This document shows positions 13,540-18,691 of a stretch of DNA of 18,691 nt, piece by piece. Origin of the DNA: Actinomycetes bacterium (lineage in GTDB: Bacteria; Actinomycetota; Acidimicrobiia; Acidimicrobiales; CADCSY01); assembly GCA_025464025.1 (NCBI GenBank), contig JAODBP010000297.1, positions 1-18,691 on the forward strand, written 5' to 3'. The notes beneath the pieces are model-generated. The model was given only the letters and a program-made list of their open reading frames with translations. It made no database searches and was not told the DNA's origin. Within the stretch, counting starts at the first letter, position 1. Each line of letters begins with the position of its first letter. A program made the translations under genes and the position numbers.

Positions 13540-14712
13540 TCAGGTCCGCCCGACGAGCACCAGGGCGTTGTCGTGGAGGATCTTCTGCTGCACGTCGGCG
13601 GGGAGGTCGGCGACCAGCTCGCCGAACTCGGCCGGGCGGGCGAAGCCCTCGCCGTGGGGGAAGTCGGAGCCCATGACGATCGAATCGCACTGGCCGAGGT
13701 CGGTGACGATCTTGACCACGTCGTCCTCCGGATAGGGCGTGACCCGGACGTGCTGCTGGAACACGAGGCTCGGCTTCTCGGGGAGCTTCCCGCCGATCCA
13801 CTGGCCCCGCCGGCCCATGCCCCGGCTCTTGTCCATGTGGCGGACGAAGTGGGGCACCCACTCGGCGCCGAACTCGGACGCCACGGCGTGGATGTTCGGG
13901 AAGCGACCGAAGAGGTTGTCGAAGATCAGTGCCGACAGCGTCTCCTGGATGGGTCGCTCGCCCCAGCAGTGCATCCACTGCCAGGCCGTCATCTCGAAGA
14001 AGACCGGCTCGGGGTCGAGGCCCCACGCCGGTGCCAGATTTTCGTTGTAGTAGAACTCGCCGATGTGGAAGGCGACGCTGGCGCCGGCCTCGTTCATCCG
14101 TGACCAGAACGGGTCGAAGTACGGGTCGCCGGGTGAGCGGCCGTAGGCCGGTCCGGCGTTGAGCATGATCAGCTTAGCCCCGGCGGCGAGCACGAACTCC
14201 AGCTCGGCCACGGCGCTGTCGAGGTCGCGCAGGGAGAGCACGGCCGGCGTGTAGATCCGGTCGGCGTGGTTGAAGCCCCACGTCTCGTTCAGCCACAGGT
14301 TGTAGGCGTGCACGTTGGCGTACAGCGGCTTGACGCCGCGCACGTAGTGCTCGGCCATCGTGCCCATGGTCGCCGGGTAGAGGATCGTGCTCTCGATGCC
14401 CTGCTCGTCCATGAGGGCCAGGCGGGGGGCCCGCTCGAGGTACTCGGGTCGCAGGTCCTGGAGCGAGTAGCCCTCGGTGGGCTGGCCCGACTTCATCGAG
14501 CGGAGCATCTCGCGCAGGGCGCCCGGGCGATGGGCCTTGTCGATGGGGTGGTCGAGCCCGGTCACCAGGCGGCCGCCGGCGAGCAGGCCCTCCTCGCCGT
14601 TGGCGAGGGTGATCGGGGTGATCGCCCGGTCGAGCATGTCCTTGGGCAGGTAGCGGGTGACGGCGTCGGCCGGTTCGTAGAGGTGGTTGTCGCAGTCGAA
14701 CAGCCCGGTCAC
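13540..14712 (-). CDS. Amidohydrolase family protein (COG2159-type, third copy)
   Basis: A 390-residue metal-dependent TIM-barrel hydrolase. The first metal motif is DNH at residues 8-10, in FDCDNHLYEPADAVTRYLP. H216 sits in VAFHIGEF, E280 in VASEFGAEW and D350 in VMGSDFPHGE. The sequence MDEQGIESTILYP (101-113) parallels the MDANHMEASICYP end of the truncated copy at the window start, so these two are probably the closer pair. The GTG at 14710-14712 is preceded by TTAGGGGGCGAC on the minus strand, a good ribosome-binding site. It is the first gene of an operon with the LLM oxidoreductase and the DUF1345 protein. The substrate is unknown; a hydrolase or decarboxylase acting on a ring-opened or aromatic acid is plausible. 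Confidence 0.93.
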   Translation of the reverse strand: MTGLFDCDNHLYEPADAVTRYLPKDMLDRAITPITLANGEEGLLAGGRLVTGLDHPIDKAHRPGALREMLRSMKSGQPTEGYSLQDLRPEYLERAPRLALMDEQGIESTILYPATMGTMAEHYVRGVKPLYANVHAYNLWLNETWGFNHADRIYTPAVLSLRDLDSAVAELEFVLAAGAKLIMLNAGPAYGRSPGDPYFDPFWSRMNEAGASVAFHIGEFYYNENLAPAWGLDPEPVFFEMTAWQWMHCWGERPIQETLSALIFDNLFGRFPNIHAVASEFGAEWVPHFVRHMDKSRGMGRRGQWIGGKLPEKPSLVFQQHVRVTPYPEDDVVKIVTDLGQCDSIVMGSDFPHGEGFARPAEFGELVADLPADVQQKILHDNALVLVGRT

Positions 14713-14757
14713 GTCGCCCCCTAATCGGTTCTCATCAACAGCGTAGGGTCTGCTGCG

Positions 14758-15189
14758 ATGCGGTTCACGACCACGGTCCAGGTCATGGGGAAGACGGCGA
14801 CGGGCATCGAGGTCCCCGAGGACGTGGTCGCCGCGCTGGGCCAGGGCAAGAAGCCGCGAGTCCACGTCAGGATCGGCGGCCACACCTACCGCAGCACCGT
14901 CGCCGTGATGGGCGGGCGCTTCCTCCTCCCGCTCGCAGCCGAGCACCGCACCGCGGCCGGCGTTGCCGGGGGCGACGAGGTGGAGGTCGAGCTCACCCTC
15001 GACACCGAGGCCCGCGAGGTGAACGTGCCCGACGACCTGGCTGCCGCCCTCGATGCCGCCGGCGCTCGTCCGGCCTTCGACGCCCTCAACAACAGCACGC
15101 GCCGTGGCCACATCACCGACGTCGAGGGCGCCAAGGCGCCCGAGACCCGCCAGCGCCGCATCGCCAAGATCGTCGCCACCCTCTCCTGA
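14758..15189 (+). CDS. DUF1905 and YdeI/OmpD-associated domain protein
   Basis: A 143-residue cytoplasmic protein with two small domains. Residues about 1-80 (MRFTTTVQVMGKTATGIEVPEDVVAALG, then RVHVRIGGHTYRSTVAVMGGRFLLPLAAEHR) form the DUF1905 beta-barrel. Residues about 88-142 (VPDDLAAALDAAGARPAFDALNNSTRRGHI, then GAKAPETRQRRIAKIVATL) form the helical YdeI/OmpD-associated domain. The fusion is common in actinobacteria; its function is not established, though the second domain is linked to stress or antimicrobial-peptide protection in some bacteria. The ATG lies 45 bp from the divergent amidohydrolase start, with only a weak AGGG upstream. It is not obviously part of the catabolic pathway. 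Confidence 0.88.
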   Translation: MRFTTTVQVMGKTATGIEVPEDVVAALGQGKKPRVHVRIGGHTYRSTVAVMGGRFLLPLAAEHRTAAGVAGGDEVEVELTLDTEAREVNVPDDLAAALDAAGARPAFDALNNSTRRGHITDVEGAKAPETRQRRIAKIVATLS

Positions 15190-15191
15190 CG

Positions 15192-15218
15192 GCCCTTTGC
15201 TCTTCAGAGCTGGAGGGC
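15192..15218. terminator. Weak bidirectional stem-loop between convergent genes
   Basis: GCTCT (15199-15203) pairs with AGAGC (15206-15210), and GCCC (15192-15195) pairs with GGGC (15215-15218) outside an unequal internal loop. It sits across the SMP-30 stop codon in the 14-bp gap between two convergent genes. It could act as a poor shared terminator. Confidence 0.3.
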
Positions 15219-15989
15219 GAAGACGGCGCCGCTCCGCGTGCGGAGGGCCTCGGCCTCGTCGTGGGTGGTGGTCGAGCAGACGTAGAGGGTGTCGCCGGCC
15301 AGGGCACATGCCTGGGCGATGCCGTTGGGCGGGTCGAGGTGGTCGGTGACCCGCCCGCCCTCGACGACGCGGAAGAGCTCGAACGTGCCCGGTGACGCGA
15401 CCCACAGGCCGCCATCGGCGTCGAGGGCGATGCCGTCGGGCCGGGCGCCGTCGAGCTGGGCCCACACCCGGCGGTCGTGCAAGGCGCCGTCGTCGCCGAT
15501 GGTGAACGCGGTGATCCGCTCGGCCGGCGTCTCGGCGAGCAGGAGGGTGTCGCCGTCGACGACCATCCCGTTCGGGAACCAGACGTCGTCGGCCGCCACC
15601 GACACCGTGCCGTCGGGTGCCACGTGGGCGAGGCGGGCCGGCTTGCGGTCCTCGACGCCGTACTCGTAGCCGAAGTTGCCGATCCACGCGTGGCCGTCGC
15701 GCACGACCATGTCGTTGCAGTGGGCGGCGGCCACCGACGACAGGTCGGCGTAGGGCGACGCGATGCCGTCGTCGACCACCAGCACCTGGCGGTCCCGCAT
15801 GGCGACGACCAGCAGGCGACCGTCGGGCAGCCAACCGGTGCCCGATGGCCAGGCCGGCACGTCGAGCACGACCTGGTCCCACCGACGCACGGCACCGCCG
15901 AAGATGTCGGACACCCAGAGGGCGCCCTCGTGCCAGCGGGGCGCCTCGGCGAAGGCGAGCCCGCCGACCACCTGCTCCCATCGGGTCAC
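15204..15989 (-). CDS. SMP-30/gluconolactonase/LRE family protein (copy 2)
   Basis: A 261-residue beta-propeller of the SMP-30 family. Metal and substrate residues match the first copy: E15 in AEAPRW, N92 in HCNDMVV, N140 in FPNGMVV and D185 in RPDGIALD. The GTG at 15987-15989 overlaps the stop of the upstream esterase as GTGA, showing translational coupling; the open frame continues upstream, but that part is antisense to or out of frame with the esterase and has no homology. Pairing a lactonase-like propeller with an HSL-type esterase suggests two successive ester/lactone hydrolyses or alternative substrates. It shares blade motifs such as GWLPDGRLLV with copy 1, but is clearly diverged and shorter. 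Confidence 0.9.
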   Translation of the reverse strand: MTRWEQVVGGLAFAEAPRWHEGALWVSDIFGGAVRRWDQVVLDVPAWPSGTGWLPDGRLLVVAMRDRQVLVVDDGIASPYADLSSVAAAHCNDMVVRDGHAWIGNFGYEYGVEDRKPARLAHVAPDGTVSVAADDVWFPNGMVVDGDTLLLAETPAERITAFTIGDDGALHDRRVWAQLDGARPDGIALDADGGLWVASPGTFELFRVVEGGRVTDHLDPPNGIAQACALAGDTLYVCSTTTHDEAEALRTRSGAVFALQL

Positions 15990-16918
15990 AGGCGTCGCTG
16001 GATCTCGGCGCCGATCTGGTCGCGGGCCTGCACCGCCTCGTCGAGCACGGCGAGGAACGAGAGGAAGCTGTGGAACACGCCGTCGTACCGCGTGACGGTG
16101 ACCTCGACGCCGGCTTCCGCCAGCGCCTCGCCGTAGGCCTCGCCCTCGTCGCGCAGCGGATCGTGCTCGGCCGTGATGATCACCGCCGGCGCCACGCCCG
16201 ACAGATCGGTGGCGTGGCTGGGGGAGGCGTACGGGTCGGTCGGGTCGGCATCGCCGAGGTACCGCTTCCAGTACCACTGCACCTCCTCGCTCTTCAGGAA
16301 GTAGCCCGGGCCGGTGTTCCGGTGCGACGGCGTGTCGCAGCGGGTGTCGAGCATCGGGTAGACGAGCACCTGGAGCCCGACCTTCGGCCCGCCCCGGTCG
16401 CGGGCCATGAGGGCGAGGGCGGCGACGAGGCCACCGCCGGCGCTGTCACCGACCACGCCGAGGCGGTTCGGGTCGACGCCCAGCTCGCCGGCCGACTCGG
16501 CGACCCAGCGGAGCACGGCGTAGCCGTCCTCGGTGGGTGCCGGGAACGGGTGCTCGGGAGCCAGCCGGTAGTCGACGGCCACGAACACGGCGCCCGACGC
16601 GTTGGCCAGGGCCCGGCAGATGTCGTCGTGGGAATCGAGGTCGCACAGCACGAACCCGCCGCCATGGGCGAACACCAGCGCCGGCGCCACCTCGGGCGCG
16701 CTGGTCGGCCGGTAGATGCGGATCGGGATGTCGCCGCCCGGCCCGGGCACCGTGCGGTCCTCGACCTGGGCGATCGGCTCGGGGTCAGCGGGGATCGTGC
16801 CCTCGGCCGCCCGGTGCACGGCGGCCCGCAGCTCGTCGGCCGACATCGACTCGTCGGGCGTCGGGAAGGCGCCCTCCATCGACGAGATGATCGCCTGCAC
16901 CTTCGGGTTGACGGCCAT
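15986..16918 (-). CDS. Alpha/beta hydrolase, hormone-sensitive-lipase-type esterase
   Basis: A 310-residue carboxylesterase of the bacterial HSL (family IV) group. The oxyanion motif HGGGF is at 85-89, the nucleophile S159 in GDSAG (157-161), the acid D253 in EHDPLRDEG, and the catalytic H283 in GVFHSF. DYRLAPEHPFPAP (116-128) is another hallmark. There is no signal peptide, so it is cytoplasmic. The ATG at 16916-16918 is preceded on the minus strand by a very strong purine run, AGGAGGAGGAGGGAG. It is the first gene of a two-gene operon, overlapping the second SMP-30 gene by 4 bp, and is divergent from an SDR 50 bp away. Short-chain esters or steroid/terpenoid esters are typical substrates. 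Confidence 0.94.
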   Translation of the reverse strand: MAVNPKVQAIISSMEGAFPTPDESMSADELRAAVHRAAEGTIPADPEPIAQVEDRTVPGPGGDIPIRIYRPTSAPEVAPALVFAHGGGFVLCDLDSHDDICRALANASGAVFVAVDYRLAPEHPFPAPTEDGYAVLRWVAESAGELGVDPNRLGVVGDSAGGGLVAALALMARDRGGPKVGLQVLVYPMLDTRCDTPSHRNTGPGYFLKSEEVQWYWKRYLGDADPTDPYASPSHATDLSGVAPAVIITAEHDPLRDEGEAYGEALAEAGVEVTVTRYDGVFHSFLSFLAVLDEAVQARDQIGAEIQRRL

Positions 16919-16968
16919 CGCTCCCTCCTCCTCCTACGCTCGCCGCAAGCTAGCGATGGGGGGACGGC

Positions 16969-17745
16969 GTGGAGCGGTTCGGGCTGGACGGACGGGTGGC
17001 AGTGGTGACCGGTGCCGGCAGCGGCATCGGTCGGGCGACGGCCCAGGCCTTCGCCGAGGCGGGCGCCATCGTGACGTGCGCCGACCGCGACGGCGACGCG
17101 GCGAGGGCCACGGCCGAGGCGATCGGCGCCACGGCGGTCGAGCTCGACGTGGTCGACCGTGCCGCGGTCGACGCCCTCGTGCTCGGCGCCGTCGAGCGAT
17201 CGGGCCGGCTCGACGTGCTGGCCAACGTCGCCGGCATCGTCGACTGGTCGCCCCTGCTCGACGCCACCGACGAGCACCTCGACCGCCTGCTCGCCGTCAA
17301 CTTCCGCGGCGTGCTCCACGGCTGCCAGGCCGCGGGCCGGGTGATGGTCGAGCAGGGGAGCGGCTCGATCGTGAACATGTCGTCGGCCGCCATCGACCAC
17401 CCGAACGGCGTGCTCGGCGGCTACGCCATCACCAAGGCGGCCGTGGCCCAGCTCACCCGGAGCCTGGCCGCCGAGGTGGCGCCGTCCGGCGTGCGGGTCA
17501 ACGCCGTCTGCCCGGGCTGGGTGCTCACGGGGATGACGCAGGCCCGCTTCACCCGGCCCGACGGCACCGTCGACGAGGATCGGCGGGAGGAGCTGCTGGC
17601 CCAGGGCCGGGCCTCGAACCCGCTCGGTCGGGTCGCCGATCCGGGCGACATCGCCTCCATGGTCCTCTACCTGGCCTCGGATGCGTCGGCGATGGTCACC
17701 GGCCAGCTCCTGCGGGTGAACGGCGGCGCGGACATGCCCTGGTGA
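16969..17745 (+). CDS. SDR family oxidoreductase (classical type)
   Basis: A 258-residue classical short-chain dehydrogenase/reductase. TGAGSGIG at 14-21, D39 in CADRD for NAD, NVAG at 86-89 (usual NNAG), N111, S139, Y152 and K156 (YAITK) complete the catalytic set. PGWVLTGM (182-189) and the C-terminal GQLLRVNGGADMPW are typical of FabG-like and hydroxysteroid-dehydrogenase-like members. The GTG start has GGGGGGAC just upstream. It is divergent from the esterase operon and in the same direction as the acyl-CoA dehydrogenase, separated from it by 114 bp containing a long inverted repeat. It would oxidise a secondary alcohol or reduce a ketone; the substrate is unknown. Confidence 0.93.
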   Translation: MERFGLDGRVAVVTGAGSGIGRATAQAFAEAGAIVTCADRDGDAARATAEAIGATAVELDVVDRAAVDALVLGAVERSGRLDVLANVAGIVDWSPLLDATDEHLDRLLAVNFRGVLHGCQAAGRVMVEQGSGSIVNMSSAAIDHPNGVLGGYAITKAAVAQLTRSLAAEVAPSGVRVNAVCPGWVLTGMTQARFTRPDGTVDEDRREELLAQGRASNPLGRVADPGDIASMVLYLASDASAMVTGQLLRVNGGADMPW

Positions 17746-17784
17746 AACCCCGTGGCACGGGTCCTGGCTGCCGGACGAGCGGCC

Positions 17785-17835
17785 GAACCGGCGACGGATC
17801 GTGCACACATCCGTGCACGATCCGTCGCCAGTTCG
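17785..17835. repeat. Long near-perfect inverted repeat upstream of the acyl-CoA dehydrogenase
   Basis: GGCGACGGATCGTGCAC at 17790-17806 and its exact reverse complement at 17813-17829 form a 17-bp stem around a 6-nt loop ACATCC. One mismatch further out, CGAAC (17784-17788) pairs with GTTCG (17831-17835), giving 22 of 23 pairs. A further copy of GCACGATCCG lies at 17847-17856, directly before the GTG start. No U-tract follows. A smaller CCCGT-GGC-ACGGG hairpin at 17749-17761 sits right after the SDR stop. It could be a terminator, an operator array or a REP-like repeat. Confidence 0.6.
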
Positions 17836-17859
17836 CATGCGGCCTGGCACGATCCGGCG

Positions 17860-18691
17860 GTGGACCTCAGCTACCCGCCCGAGACCGAGCCCTTCCGACT
17901 CGAGGTGCGGGCGTGGATCGAGGCCAACCTCCCGGGCCGCGCGCCGGTGGAGTGGAACGCCCTGCTCCACGAGACCGGGTGGGCGGTCCCCATGTGGCCG
18001 GTCGAGCTGGGCGGCCGGGGCCTGTCGACGGTCGAGGCCGTCATCTGGACCGAGGAGCTCCAACGGGCCGGGGCGCCCATCCAGCCGGCGGCCGGCGGCG
18101 AGCTGCTGCTCGGGCCGACGATCCTCCACTGGGGCACGCCCGAGCAGCAGCAGCGCTTCCTCCCGCCCATCGCCCGGGGCGAGGAGGTCTGGTGCCAGGG
18201 GTTCTCCGAGCCGAGCGCCGGGTCCGACCTCGCCGGCCTGTCGACGTCGGCCCGGCTCGACGGCGACGAGTGGGTGATCGACGGCCACAAGGTCTGGACC
18301 AGCCAGGCCCAGGAGGCCGATCTCATGTTCACGCTCGTCCGCACCAACCCGGACGCGCCGAAGCACAAGGGCATCTCCTACCTCTTGATCCCGATGCGCC
18401 AGCCCGGCATCGAGGTCCGGTCGATCGTCCAGCCCGACGGCACGGCCGGGTTCAGCGAGGTCATCCTCACCGGGGCGCGGGCCCCGAAGGGCAACGTCGT
18501 CGGCGGTGTCGACAACGGTTGGACGGTGGCCATGTCGACCCTCGGCTTCGAGCGGGGCACCTCGGCCGTGTCGAGCTGGCAGCGCTACGAGCGCGACTGG
18601 GCCGCCATCGTGGACGACGCCCGCCGCCACGACCGGCTGGCCGACCCGGTCGTCCGCCAGCGACTGGCCCGGGCGTGGAGCGACATCCAGC
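17860..18691 (+). CDS. Acyl-CoA dehydrogenase family protein, 3' end beyond window
   Basis: The first 277 residues of an FAD-dependent acyl-CoA dehydrogenase; the C-terminal helical domain runs off the window. The start reads VDLSYPPETEPFRLEVRAWIEANLPG, the usual N-terminal helix. The FAD-binding middle domain shows WCQGFSEPSAGSDLAGLSTSARLDGDEWVIDGHKVWTSQAQEADLMFTLVRT and GISYLLIPM. The GTG at 17860-17862 is chosen because it opens at the family's normal N-terminus; no clear Shine-Dalgarno precedes it, only the GCACGATCCG repeat. The step is alpha,beta-dehydrogenation of an acyl-CoA, following activation by a ligase such as that at 7040-8722. Many actinobacterial members work as heteromeric FadE pairs, so a partner gene may lie beyond the window. 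The catalytic Glu cannot be judged from this part. Confidence 0.92.
   Translation, partial: MDLSYPPETEPFRLEVRAWIEANLPGRAPVEWNALLHETGWAVPMWPVELGGRGLSTVEAVIWTEELQRAGAPIQPAAGGELLLGPTILHWGTPEQQQRFLPPIARGEEVWCQGFSEPSAGSDLAGLSTSARLDGDEWVIDGHKVWTSQAQEADLMFTLVRTNPDAPKHKGISYLLIPMRQPGIEVRSIVQPDGTAGFSEVILTGARAPKGNVVGGVDNGWTVAMSTLGFERGTSAVSSWQRYERDWAAIVDDARRHDRLADPVVRQRLARAWSDIQ

Noticed and set aside
13540..15981. An 813-codon open frame including the third amidohydrolase
   Set aside because: Residues upstream of the GTG at 14712 are a high-GC artefact opposite the DUF1905 gene and out of frame in the SMP-30 gene. The GTG has a strong ribosome-binding site.
16294..18630. A 778-codon minus-strand open frame
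   Set aside because: It is an antisense shadow of the second SDR and the acyl-CoA dehydrogenase and has no recognisable domain; the opposing plus-strand frames have complete family motifs.
1..18691. CRISPR array, tRNA/rRNA, transposase, integrase or toxin-antitoxin pair
   Set aside because: No regularly spaced repeats, no cloverleaf or rRNA-like stretch, and no matching protein motifs were seen in any frame.

Overview
The window is very GC-rich, packed double-stranded bacterial DNA with strong third-position G/C bias, frequent GTG starts and 1-4 bp start/stop overlaps. Gene content points to an actinobacterium (Actinomycetota): an ECF42-type sigma factor with its DGPF/YCII partner, an LLM (probably F420-dependent) flavin oxidoreductase, a PrmC-related methyltransferase of the actinobacterial type, a DUF1345 membrane protein and many lipid/terpenoid-type catabolic enzymes. 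My guess is the class Acidimicrobiia, but no rRNA or marker gene here proves it.

Layout. (1) 1-2282, minus strand: a three-gene operon of SMP-30/gluconolactonase-like protein, zinc alcohol dehydrogenase and a COG2159-type amidohydrolase cut by the window edge. It is divergent from an SDR (2315-3238), and the two share a 32-bp gap built around a palindrome. (2) 3239-3545: a gene-free stretch with two stem-loops, then a predicted ECF42 promoter driving a DGPF protein and its ECF42 sigma factor (3546-5158). (3) 5155-6983, minus: a PadR regulator, an orphan ModA-like lipoprotein and a SnoaL-like protein. (4) 7040-11171, plus: acyl-CoA ligase and cytochrome P450 (4-bp overlap), then a second amidohydrolase behind a perfect 15-bp palindrome, closed by a strong hairpin terminator. 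(5) 11259-11933: a PrmC-related methyltransferase whose motif IV Asn is replaced. (6) 14712-11923, minus: third amidohydrolase, LLM oxidoreductase and DUF1345 protein. (7) 14758-15189: DUF1905/YdeI protein. (8) 16918-15204, minus: HSL-family esterase overlapping a second SMP-30-like protein. (9) 16969-18691, plus: a second SDR, a long inverted repeat, and an acyl-CoA dehydrogenase cut by the window edge.

The metabolic genes form short operons of oxidising, lactone/ester-opening, CoA-activating and beta-oxidation enzymes: P450, alcohol dehydrogenase, two SDRs, LLM oxidoreductase, two SMP-30-like proteins, an esterase, three amidohydrolases, an acyl-CoA ligase and an acyl-CoA dehydrogenase. My inference is an accessory catabolic region for a hydrophobic cyclic or branched substrate (terpenoid, steroid-like or xenobiotic). 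The substrate cannot be read from sequence. Several promoter gaps carry different palindromes, which suggests several local repressors rather than one regulon. I see no tRNA, rRNA, CRISPR, insertion sequence or phage gene.
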